Shown here in pieces: positions 19,739 to 27,922 of a stretch of DNA of 64,000 nucleotides. This DNA is from Sporosarcina sp. FSL K6-3457 (lineage in GTDB: Bacteria > Bacillota > Bacilli > Bacillales_A > Planococcaceae): the NCBI RefSeq assembly GCF_038007285.1, contig NZ_JBBOWX010000001.1, forward strand, positions 637,501-701,500, read 5' to 3'. A program made the translations under genes and the position numbers. A model generated the notes under the pieces. It was not told where the DNA came from and made no database searches. It was given only the letters and a program-made list of their open reading frames with translations. Positions within the stretch are counted from its first letter, which is position 1. Every line of letters starts with the position of its first letter.

Positions 19739-19814
19739 AACAGATATTGGCTGGCGTACGTTTGAATAAAAATAGCCCTCAAATCATCAGAAGATGGTTT
19801 GGGGGCTATTTTTA
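19739..19814 (+). repeat. duplicated purD 3' end and terminator
   Basis: Bases 19739-19775 are identical to 14112-14148, the last 31 bases of purD plus its terminator start. The hairpin CCCTCAAATC...GGTTTGGGGG follows with T5. It is an orphan fragment with no purD body here. It probably now terminates the minus-strand Gln-rich gene that begins on its right. Confidence 0.9.
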
Positions 19815-19838
19815 TTGAACATTGCTTTTTATACTTTT

Positions 19839-20561
19839 TTATCCTCTAATTTCTGCTGCAGTAAAGGTAATTGGTCCGCTGAGTACAATATTTGCACCAG
19901 CACGTATTGATTGTGCAGTTAAAAAGTATTTTGCATTCGCTTTATTTGTAGTTACTGGGTCAACGTGCATTACTGTCATAATTTGATTGAAATCATCATC
20001 GTTTGTTCCAACATTATCAATTTCAACATAGTTATCATAGATAATATTTGCTGGGACGATACTATCTTTGTAAATTTTAATTCTAGCAAAATCTGCAGTA
20101 AGAGTCTCATTAGATAAATGAAATATCCCATTCAACCAGACTAAATTTCCAGCTGCTACAGAATTTAATGTTACTTCTGCGACTATGGTAGGAGGATCCA
20201 AAAGTAAGGTAGCAATGATGGGAAGGGGAAGAGTAGAGTTTTGGGTATCAAAAGCAAATCCCACTAAATTTCCAGCTCCAGCTCGTCCACCTAATTCTGT
20301 AACATTCACATTGACTGTTTGTGTCGGGTTTCCAATATTAGTGAATGAACTAGTATCTGTATCAGTTTGAGCTTGTCCCTGAGCCTGAGCCTGAATTTGA
20401 GCTTGAACCTGAAGTTGCTCTTGTGTTTGTTGTTGAATCTGTAATTGAGCTTGAAGTTGTTCTTGTGTTTGTTGTTGGAGTTCTAGCTGAGCTTGAAGTT
20501 GTCCTAAATCACTCCTACAATCATCATCGTAATCATAATTATTTTTTTGGTATTTACTCAT
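19839..20561 (-). CDS. Gln-rich repeat protein, possible spore coat or exosporium protein
   Basis: A 240-residue protein without a signal peptide or membrane helices. Residues about 18-66 are a low-complexity Gln-Leu-Ala helix built on QLQAQL and QQQTQEQL repeats. The rest is a beta-rich domain with many Asn/Thr (VNVNVTELGG, LTADFARIKIYKD, ending LSGPITFTAAEIRG). This architecture, together with the strong AGGAGGTGAT ribosome-binding site, recalls exosporium/coat proteins of Bacillales, but no specific family was recognised. It lies alone between a duplicated terminator and an empty region. Confidence 0.6.
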   Translation of the reverse strand: MSKYQKNNYDYDDDCRSDLGQLQAQLELQQQTQEQLQAQLQIQQQTQEQLQVQAQIQAQAQGQAQTDTDTSSFTNIGNPTQTVNVNVTELGGRAGAGNLVGFAFDTQNSTLPLPIIATLLLDPPTIVAEVTLNSVAAGNLVWLNGIFHLSNETLTADFARIKIYKDSIVPANIIYDNYVEIDNVGTNDDDFNQIMTVMHVDPVTTNKANAKYFLTAQSIRAGANIVLSGPITFTAAEIRG

Positions 20562-21120
20562 AATGTATCACCTCCTTTCTTATTCGTTTTCATTGGTTCT
20601 AAAAAAACACTCGAAAACTCTTTGAAAGTAGTTCGGGGGTTAATTGGACAAGAACTAATGATACTTCATGATATGTACGTTTCTTAAAAGTGAAAGGGCT
20701 TTTAAACTTACCATACGAATAATTTAGTAAGGGATAATTGGGTTGCTCATTAATCGGCTCATATTATGGACGTCGATAATCATAACAAAATTTACCTTCA
20801 ACGTGACATTAAAAAAATAACATGAAAAGCGCACCTATCAAACTTTTCGGATTAACTTCCTTTTTATCACTTAAATCTAGTCATGTTATAATTTTTGATA
20901 TATGAAAGTATTGGAAATCCATAAAAACGAATCTTTCGAATACCATTTAAGAAGGTATGGACTACAAAAATGACGACAATGATACACCTACCTAAGGACT
21001 TACCGTTCTTTCTGAAATGCCAATTAGCCATACTACAATAAAGTATCGTGACTTCGGGATCCATTACAATGAGGATTTACTTGTATAATAACTATGGAAT
21101 AGCGAAGTCCGTGACTAATT
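20562..21120. other. intergenic region, no gene seen
   Basis: About 560 bp between the divergent Gln-rich gene and the LytTR-ABC gene. A 65-codon minus-strand frame (20867-21064) has no ribosome-binding site or recognisable product and is not called. No clear repeat or structured RNA was found. Confidence 0.5.
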
Positions 21121-21148
21121 TTTACAATATGATGTGCTTATTTATAAT
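21121..21148 (+). promoter_or_regulatory. sigma-A promoter of the LytTR-ABC operon
   Basis: TTTACA (21121-21126) and TATAAT (21143-21148) are spaced by 16 bp. Transcription would start near 21155, after the in-frame ATG at 21154, supporting the start at 21184. Confidence 0.6.
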
Positions 21149-21183
21149 TAAAAATGACGTTTGAATGGAAAGGTGAAGAGACG

Positions 21184-22248
21184 ATGAGTTTACGATTTAC
21201 GAATGTAGAAAAAAGATTGAAAGATACACTTGTATTTCCCGCATTCAATTTACAGATAGAGAGTAGCCAAGTGACTGTAATCCACTCCAGTTTGAATGTG
21301 CGACATACGCTTCTACAAATGCTTACAAGGGAAATACCTATTTTAAATGGTGAGATTCTCATAGATAATGCCGAGATATCGAAAGTACATCTCTCGGATA
21401 TTGGGTTTTCATTTCTTAATGAGGGGTTATATGAACGATTAACGGTTATTGAACAGTTCAATCTCTACGGAAAACTTTACGATACATATGAAGCTACTTC
21501 AGTGATTTTGCGAAAGGTTCATCTTGAAGAGAAAAGGAATGTAAGGATAAAAAAGCTGTCTTACTCTGAACAACGCCGCATCCAATTTGCGAAGCTCCTG
21601 TTCCAAAATCCTGACTTGCTCATTTTTGAGGAGCCGGACCAAAATATCGACATTGAAACACAACGCATTTTGATGATTATGCTGGAAGAGCTGCGCGCGA
21701 AAGGTAAAAGTGTTCTCATTCTTACGGGGAATATGGAGAGCGCGGTTACTTTAGCAGATAAAGTGTATAGGTTGGATGATGGTGGTTTACATGAAATCCA
21801 AATGGCGGAGGAATCTGAGGAGGAAATAACTTCTACTGAAATCGAAGAAGAACAACCTCCCATTTTAGAAGCAGTCGTCGAAATTGAAAAAATGGAAATT
21901 CAGCCGGTTCGTTTTGAAAAAATCCCGACGAAGGTCAATGAGAAAATTGTGCTCTTTGATCCACCTGAAATCGATTATATTGAAAGTAATGATGGGCAGT
22001 CATATTTACATATTAAGGGTGAAGGATTTCCAACGATGTTTACGATGAACGAGCTTGAAGAGCGTCTCCAGCATTTCGGTTTTTTCCGTTGCCATCGTTC
22101 CTATATCGTCAATCTTCAAAAAGTTCGCGAAGTCATAACGTGGACACGAAATAGTTATAGTCTTATTTTGGATGATGAAAAAAAGTCGAATATTCCATTG
22201 TCAAAAACAAAAATGGCCGAATTAAAAGTGATGTTGGGACTGAAATAA
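21184..22248 (+). CDS. degenerate ABC ATPase fused to LytTR DNA-binding domain
   Basis: A 354-residue fusion. Residues 1-200 follow an ABC ATPase fold with Walker B (DLLIFEEPD, 144-152), but the Walker A Lys is absent (TVIHSSLNVRHT), LSGGQ reads LSYSEQ (125-130), and the H-loop His is Asn (LTGNM). It should not hydrolyse ATP. An acidic linker (205-235) joins it to a C-terminal LytTR domain (about 255-350: IDYIESNDGQSYLHI, FFRCHRSYIVNL, IPLSK). It heads an operon with a complete ABC ATPase and permease. It is inferred to be an ABC-like sensor that regulates the exporter. Confidence 0.85.
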   Translation: MSLRFTNVEKRLKDTLVFPAFNLQIESSQVTVIHSSLNVRHTLLQMLTREIPILNGEILIDNAEISKVHLSDIGFSFLNEGLYERLTVIEQFNLYGKLYDTYEATSVILRKVHLEEKRNVRIKKLSYSEQRRIQFAKLLFQNPDLLIFEEPDQNIDIETQRILMIMLEELRAKGKSVLILTGNMESAVTLADKVYRLDDGGLHEIQMAEESEEEITSTEIEEEQPPILEAVVEIEKMEIQPVRFEKIPTKVNEKIVLFDPPEIDYIESNDGQSYLHIKGEGFPTMFTMNELEERLQHFGFFRCHRSYIVNLQKVREVITWTRNSYSLILDDEKKSNIPLSKTKMAELKVMLGLK

Positions 22249-22317
22249 GCTCCATTCACCCCCAAAAAGGCTCTTTTCACGGTAAATATGCTGTCTTTTC
22301 GACGAAAACGACTTAAT

Positions 22318-22362
22318 CTAAAGGTGCAGCAACAAAACAATAACTTGCACATTTAGGGGGAG
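22318..22362 (+). promoter_or_regulatory. inverted repeat over the exporter ribosome-binding site
   Basis: CTAAAGGTGCA (22318-22328) and TGCACATTTAG (22346-22356) are inverted partners with one mismatch and a 17-base spacer. The right arm runs into the GGGGGAG ribosome-binding site of the ABC ATPase at 22368. It could be a LytTR-type operator or an mRNA hairpin affecting translation. Confidence 0.5.
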
Positions 22363-22367
22363 TACGA

Positions 22368-23216
22368 ATGGACAATATCATCGAAGTTCAATCATTGGAG
22401 AAAGTTTTCGCGAATCAGGTAGCGCTTGAGGACGTCAATTTCCACGTTAAAAAAGGAGAGATTTTTGGCTTTCTCGGTCCGAGTGGTTCGGGGAAAACAA
22501 CAACGATTAAAATATTGACGGGTCAATTAAACCAGACGAGTGGAAAAGCAACAGTCTTTGGAGAACCGGTTTCAGGGATGAAAAAGGGGAGCTCAAGAAA
22601 GAAAATTGGAGTACTGACAGACAACAGTGGATTGTATAGCAGGCTATCCATTTACGATAATTTGAAGCTTTACTGTGTGCTGTATGAAGTACCCGAACAA
22701 CGGATTGCTGATGTGTTAGCGCTTGTGAATTTGACAAGCGAAGCGAAGAAATCCGTTTCGAAATTGTCAAAAGGAATGCTTCAGCGTGTGACGCTTGCCC
22801 GAACGCTGTTACATGAACCGGAGCTACTATTTCTTGATGAGCCGACGTCCGCGCTTGATCCGGTCAATTCGCAACATATTCATACAGGACTTCGTGAATT
22901 GCAAGCTCGTGGAACAACGATTTTCCTAACGACGCATGATATGAATGAAGCGGAATTACTTTGTGATCGGGTCGCATTTTTAAACAAAGGTCAAATCAGA
23001 CTGATGGATGAGCCAGGTACATTAAGAAAGCGCTATTCAGACGCTACGATGACTGTCGAGTTAAACAACAATGAAAAAGTGGTGTTGAACAGTACTGCGG
23101 ATGATGCTCAGCAACTATTCAACTATATGTCATCAAATCAAGTGGTCGCCATTCATTCAAACGAACCAACATTAGGCGATATTTTCGTCGAAGTGACAGG
23201 GAGGAAATTATCATGA
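22368..23216 (+). CDS. ABC transporter ATP-binding protein
   Basis: A 282-residue ATPase of the ABC-2 exporter type. Walker A is GPSGSGKTTT (about 38-47), the signature is LSKGMLQRVTLARTLL (about 133-148), Walker B is LLFLDEPTSALDP and the H-loop is LTTHD. The C-terminal 60 residues form the usual extension of antibiotic/peptide exporters. It overlaps the permease gene by four bases. The paired LytTR-ABC regulator lies 119 bp upstream. The substrate cannot be told from sequence; bacteriocin or drug efflux is common for such sets. Confidence 0.93.
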   Translation: MDNIIEVQSLEKVFANQVALEDVNFHVKKGEIFGFLGPSGSGKTTTIKILTGQLNQTSGKATVFGEPVSGMKKGSSRKKIGVLTDNSGLYSRLSIYDNLKLYCVLYEVPEQRIADVLALVNLTSEAKKSVSKLSKGMLQRVTLARTLLHEPELLFLDEPTSALDPVNSQHIHTGLRELQARGTTIFLTTHDMNEAELLCDRVAFLNKGQIRLMDEPGTLRKRYSDATMTVELNNNEKVVLNSTADDAQQLFNYMSSNQVVAIHSNEPTLGDIFVEVTGRKLS

Positions 23217-23920
23217 CTTTTTCAATGAAACGCGTAAACGCTATTTTACAGAAAGACTTCAAGGATATTTCAAGAAACTCAGCAGTTTCGATTACAGCAC
23301 TTATGCCACTTATTCTTGCATTTTTTTTCGGCAAGATGGGTGATGTATCGCTTGAAGTGCATTACATGGTCATTAATTTCTCTATGATCACTGTCGGGTC
23401 ATTTGTTCAATGCAGTTTAATAGCTGAAGAGAAAGAGAAGAACACGCTTCGTGGTCTGATGCTGTCCCCTGCTTCGACAGTGGAAATACTCGGTGGGAAA
23501 AGTTTATTAAGCTTAATAGCGACGATGATTATAGTTGTAATCGGGGCTTTTTTCACAGGTTATCAACCAGAGCATATAGTTGTGATAGCAATCGCAATTC
23601 TATTCAGTTCGTTCTTTTTCATCGGTTTAGGAACTCTTCTTGGCTTGCTTGCTAAATCCGTTATGGAGGCTTCTGTAATTATTTTGCCATTTATGTTTGT
23701 ATTCGGCTTCGGATCAATGTTCACGATGTTTGCAGACAAATATCCTATTTTGAAAGTGATAGACTATACGCCAAATATGCAACTGATGGACATTGCAGTC
23801 AAGATTGAAAGTGGAGTCGGACTTGGCGGAGTTTGGTTGAATTTCGGCATTATTGCACTTTGGATTATCGCTGTTTATGCATTGACAGTCGTCGTTTTTA
23901 AGAAACGGAAGATGGATTGA
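23213..23920 (+). CDS. ABC-2 type transporter permease
   Basis: A 235-residue membrane protein with six predicted helices, starting after a short cytoplasmic N-terminus (MKRVNAILQKDFKDISRN, typical of ABC-2 permeases). The EEKEKNTLRGLMLSPAS stretch (about 65-82) matches the conserved cytoplasmic loop that contacts the ATPase. It forms an exporter with the preceding ATPase, presumably as a homodimer. A terminator follows at 23943. Confidence 0.9.
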   Translation: MTFSMKRVNAILQKDFKDISRNSAVSITALMPLILAFFFGKMGDVSLEVHYMVINFSMITVGSFVQCSLIAEEKEKNTLRGLMLSPASTVEILGGKSLLSLIATMIIVVIGAFFTGYQPEHIVVIAIAILFSSFFFIGLGTLLGLLAKSVMEASVIILPFMFVFGFGSMFTMFADKYPILKVIDYTPNMQLMDIAVKIESGVGLGGVWLNFGIIALWIIAVYALTVVVFKKRKMD

Positions 23921-23942
23921 GGGAAACGTTATATCGAGTTAG

Positions 23943-23987
23943 AAATATCCCCTATACCATTGTGAAAATGGGTTTGGGGATATTTTT
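23943..23987 (+). terminator. terminator between the exporter operon and the ger operon
   Basis: AAATATCCCC pairs with GGGGATATTT, followed by further T. It lies between the exporter operon and the converging gerC gene and can serve both. Confidence 0.85.
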
Positions 23988-24031
23988 AAGTGCTAGGTAA
24001 ATTGGTTTGGCCGGGTATCGTCATTTTACTG

Positions 24032-25150
24032 TTATTCAATCGCTCCTGTACTTTTCAGATTGATATCCATCGTTACATTAAATGTAATTTCAGGATAAAT
24101 ACGATTCCATTCTTCAAACAGCCCCTCACGGGATAATCTTGTCGCACGATAGCGCAAACCAAATCCGAAAGGGTCGATATCGTTTTTTTGTAGTTTGGTC
24201 AATAACTCCATAACCTTTTTTTTCATCTCACCGGCTGCGATTGTATCGTACTTTTTTAAATTATTAATGTCCAAACGCTCATTGGATTCACCGATAGTGC
24301 CATACTTTGTTACTTTCATGTCAATTCGAGGAGGTCCCTCATCTAGGACGATTTTATACTTCATTTTGACAGTGTCGATGTTCAACACCATGATGAGGTC
24401 TTCCTCTTCAATTTTATAGCTAAACCCAGCTGCATTGTGTGAAAGTGAATTGAAATACTTCGTTTCGACTTCCGATAATTTTACTGGTTTTTCTTCCTTT
24501 TTTAAAACAATTGATTTATTAATAATAAATGCAGTTTCATCCCCATTAATACTAATAATAGGTAAAGTTGAATTGATGCCTTTACTTAACACTTGTCGTC
24601 TGAATTCGAAAAGAAATGTCGTCAATACATATGGGCTCTCAGTTCCAGTTTGATCGAAAAAGTTATATAAAGCGATAGATGCAGGCGTTTCCGTTTCAGG
24701 TTCAAAACTGATTGTTTCTTCAGCAGTCGTTTCAGCTACCGCCATATATGTGATCAATTGGATATCTCCACGCCGTGTGAAAAAATCCATGAACGTATCG
24801 ATATCCTCTGAAAGCAATTTTTCGTTCAAAATGATAATTCGATTATGTCCCATATCTAAAACTTTATCCACTCGTGTTTCTAACATGCGGATGGCTTCAG
24901 CAACTGATTCGGAATCATGCGATAAATAGGCATAGGTCTGGGAAGGGGCTTGTTTAACGTCACCGACTGGCTTAATCATCTTTAATGTTACTTTGAAGCC
25001 ATCCCTTATCTTTTCGGAAGGATCAACGCCGACTCCTACTACGAACACTCTTTTATCGATGTCTTTGAATGCACATCCAGCTTGTAAGAGCAAAGGAAGT
25101 AACAGGACAATGGTCAAGCTACTTTTTATCACTTTTTTGTATCTGGACAT
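24032..25150 (-). CDS. spore germination lipoprotein, Ger(x)C family
   Basis: A 372-residue GerAC/GerBC/GerKC-type protein, the C subunit of a germinant receptor in the spore inner membrane. A lipoprotein signal ends at the lipobox LQAGC (about residue 26), followed by the family opening DIDKRVFVVGVGVDPS. The start at 25150 has AAAGGAG upstream and overlaps the end of the B-subunit gene by 22 bases, as usual in ger operons. It is the last gene of the A-B-C operon. Confidence 0.92.
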   Translation of the reverse strand: MSRYKKVIKSSLTIVLLLPLLLQAGCAFKDIDKRVFVVGVGVDPSEKIRDGFKVTLKMIKPVGDVKQAPSQTYAYLSHDSESVAEAIRMLETRVDKVLDMGHNRIIILNEKLLSEDIDTFMDFFTRRGDIQLITYMAVAETTAEETISFEPETETPASIALYNFFDQTGTESPYVLTTFLFEFRRQVLSKGINSTLPIISINGDETAFIINKSIVLKKEEKPVKLSEVETKYFNSLSHNAAGFSYKIEEEDLIMVLNIDTVKMKYKIVLDEGPPRIDMKVTKYGTIGESNERLDINNLKKYDTIAAGEMKKKVMELLTKLQKNDIDPFGFGLRYRATRLSREGLFEEWNRIYPEITFNVTMDINLKSTGAIE

Positions 25151-26247
25151 TTGGAGGCAGCTCCTTTCTTCGCTAACCATAAACTGGTGATAAGCAAGAA
25201 AATAGTAATCGGCACTATAATCGAATCGAAAAATTCAACAATTTTATATAATGAATTCGATGTTACTGTTTTTGCCCTATACATAGTGATAGTCCAAAAG
25301 CAAATCGTGAAAAAAGGCAAAGTGAGATTAACCGATTTCCATTTGAACCGTTTGAAATAAATGACGCTTGAAAGCAACTGCATGGAAATATGCCACTGCA
25401 TCGTTATGGTAACGACACTCAGGGCCAAAAAAGCGCCGATGAATATAAAGACAACTCTTTCTATGAGACCGAATTTCATCCGTATGGAATCACTTGTTGT
25501 AATCCAAGGGTATAGAGCATTATTAAGGGCGTCAAATCCTCCGAATCCCATTGGAAGGAAATATGTTGTTAACAGAATGTATGTGAAAAACAATGTTAAT
25601 AGCGCCATCCCTTTACGTGTTGGCTTTTGCAGCTTTGTGAAGAACCGATTGAAAATGATTAAATTTGCTGCTCCCATGGCAATAAAAGTCGCGGCTGAAA
25701 ATGATCGATAATTAGGCATCTGATTAACTTGCATGATGGCGATTCTTATATAATCGTAATTTATACTAGGACTAAAATACGCTTTTATTTGGACGAAGAT
25801 GATAAAAGGGATAACGATGAGAAAAATAATTTCGCTCATATAGAAAATACTTTTCGTAGTCATGAAAATTCCATATGTGATGACAAGGACAAAGGTCAAT
25901 ACAATTGTATAGATGGACATTTCAGGCAATAGAAAACGATTAATAATAAATGTATAGATAATAAGTGTTGAGAGACCTACATAAAACCAAACGATGGATA
26001 AAAAAAGTAATAAAGGAGTCGAAAACCATTTGGGTATATGTGATTTTAAAATTTCAGGTAATCCTTGGCCGGGGAAATGGCTGAATTGGGAGACGATAAT
26101 ATATGTGACCACCATGCCTGCAATAATTGCAAGAATGAGAGCAGGGACAGTTCCGCTTGTACTACCTTGAATGAGTGTCCTTGGCGTAGTGGAAACCATA
26201 TATGTCATCATGCTTATCAAAATTAGATAGAATAAGAAACGGTTCAT
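25129..26247 (-). CDS. spore germination permease, GerAB/GerB family
   Basis: A 372-residue integral membrane protein with about ten helices, of the APC-superfamily germination permeases (B subunit), which in related receptors binds the amino-acid germinant. The N-terminus FLFYLILISMMTYMVSTTPR and the spaced hydrophobic segments fit. It overlaps both neighbours (A subunit by four bases, C subunit by 22), a strong sign of one operon. Confidence 0.92.
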   Translation of the reverse strand: MNRFLFYLILISMMTYMVSTTPRTLIQGSTSGTVPALILAIIAGMVVTYIIVSQFSHFPGQGLPEILKSHIPKWFSTPLLLFLSIVWFYVGLSTLIIYTFIINRFLLPEMSIYTIVLTFVLVITYGIFMTTKSIFYMSEIIFLIVIPFIIFVQIKAYFSPSINYDYIRIAIMQVNQMPNYRSFSAATFIAMGAANLIIFNRFFTKLQKPTRKGMALLTLFFTYILLTTYFLPMGFGGFDALNNALYPWITTSDSIRMKFGLIERVVFIFIGAFLALSVVTITMQWHISMQLLSSVIYFKRFKWKSVNLTLPFFTICFWTITMYRAKTVTSNSLYKIVEFFDSIIVPITIFLLITSLWLAKKGAASKCPDTKK

Positions 26248-27596
26248 CGATTATCCATCCTCAATTCCTTGCTTTTACCCTTCCATGGAATCCGTAAATA
26301 AGGAACACCCAAGCTTTCTTTATTCGCTAAAATCATCACAAGTCCGACGAAACCAACCAGTAAGCCGACCATCCCGAATAAGGATGTATAAACAAGTAGA
26401 ACTAGCCTTATAACCCGTACTGCAAAACTCATCTCATTGATTGGAATGACAAATGTGGAGATGGCGACAGCTGAAACGACTATGACCATGATATTTGAAG
26501 TAAGTGCCGCTTCCGTAGCAGCTGTTCCTAAAATGAGCCCCCCAACGGTTGTTGCAGTTGAACTGACAGCTTTCGGTAAACGCATGCTTGCTTCCGTTAA
26601 TAATTCCATAAAGAAAAGCATAAATACTACCTCGATAAATGATGGGTACGGTACTCCAATCCTTCCTCCCGCGATAGTAAGCGCAAGTTCGATTCTAAGA
26701 ATATCGGGATTATACGATGTCACAGCAACGTATACACTAGGTAATAAAACGCATGTGAATAAACCTACATATCTCAATAGGATTGTAAAAATTGTTACGT
26801 TGAAAATATGGTAGTTATTTTCCATTGAAGCCATAAAATCGAAAAAGATGACAGGTGCTATGAGGACATCGGGGCTCCCATCAACTGCTATAATTACTTT
26901 ACCGTTGTTCAAATTGTAAACAATACGGTCTGGTCGTTCAGTTATCATCGTTGTAGGGAACAACGTGAATTTATTATTGCTCATAAAAAGTTGAAGTTCA
27001 CCCGCTGATTGTAATAAGGGAGTATCAAGTTTATTAAGTTTGTCTTTTACTCTTTTTAACATTTCTGGATCTACTTGATCGTTATCATAGAGTAAGGCGA
27101 TTCCCCGGTGGGATACGTTGTCCTTCATGATTGCTTCCACTTTTAAAGAGGGATTATGATACCGTTGCCTGATCAAATTGATAGTTACCTCAATATCCTC
27201 ACTCAACCCTTTTTGCGGTCCGTGAACTGTCGGTTCTACAAGGATATCCTGTACCTCATTGTTTTTCACAAGACGGATATCCAGCAAAAATATATTGTCC
27301 TCGATAGCTACCAAAACATTTCCGGCACTTAACGAAATCAGTAATTTATCTATAGAAGGAATGTCGCTTCTATTCGGTAAAGATTGGATATAGGATTCAA
27401 AGCCTTCCTCAGAAGCCATTTCAAAAAAGGGCTTAATGATCGTTTGTTGAAGTCTATCGCCATCGACCACCGATTTTAAAAAGAACAGGAATGCATATTG
27501 ACCTTTAATTTGTAGATGCGTTTGACTAATGTCAGTAGATGGTTTGAATTGTTCCGCTAGTTCATTGAATAAAGGAGGGGCTTTTTTTTTAGTCAT
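26244..27596 (-). CDS. spore germination protein, GerA family (A subunit)
   Basis: A 450-residue GerAA/GerKA-type protein: a soluble N-terminal region (about 1-240) and a C-terminal region with about five membrane helices, including the family stretch PSVYVAVTSYNPDILR and the GRIGVPYPSFIEV motif. GGAGAG precedes ATG 27596. It is first in an A-B-C receptor operon, so the cell is an endospore former. The germinant cannot be predicted. Confidence 0.93.
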   Translation of the reverse strand: MTKKKAPPLFNELAEQFKPSTDISQTHLQIKGQYAFLFFLKSVVDGDRLQQTIIKPFFEMASEEGFESYIQSLPNRSDIPSIDKLLISLSAGNVLVAIEDNIFLLDIRLVKNNEVQDILVEPTVHGPQKGLSEDIEVTINLIRQRYHNPSLKVEAIMKDNVSHRGIALLYDNDQVDPEMLKRVKDKLNKLDTPLLQSAGELQLFMSNNKFTLFPTTMITERPDRIVYNLNNGKVIIAVDGSPDVLIAPVIFFDFMASMENNYHIFNVTIFTILLRYVGLFTCVLLPSVYVAVTSYNPDILRIELALTIAGGRIGVPYPSFIEVVFMLFFMELLTEASMRLPKAVSSTATTVGGLILGTAATEAALTSNIMVIVVSAVAISTFVIPINEMSFAVRVIRLVLLVYTSLFGMVGLLVGFVGLVMILANKESLGVPYLRIPWKGKSKELRMDNR

Positions 27597-27922
27597 GTAC
27601 AACTCTCCAATCATCTGAAGCATCGAAAATTCTCGTTTTTAGCGTTCCCGGAATAGGTGGAAATGATACAAAGAATCTTGGAATGGGGTCAGTTTTCGTT
27701 TTGAAACGCATTAAATTAGACTGTATATTCCAACGTTATAGATACGGATACGTCTTCATTTAAGTGCTGGAGAGGTTGCACTGATATGCTGGATTTCTAG
27801 TTACAGATATAACGATGATCACAAAAATAGCCCCATCAGAAACTTTTTCAGTCCCTATTTATTTCCTTGCTGCTATGCTAGGATAAATTATAAGGAAACT
27901 TTAATGTAAAGGGGGAAGCTTC

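Noticed and set aside
20867-21064. Minus-strand ORF of 65 codons
   Set aside because: No ribosome-binding site and no protein-like composition.
25361-25932. Plus-strand ORFs of 67-116 codons
   Set aside because: They are antisense shadows of the well-supported germination permease gene.
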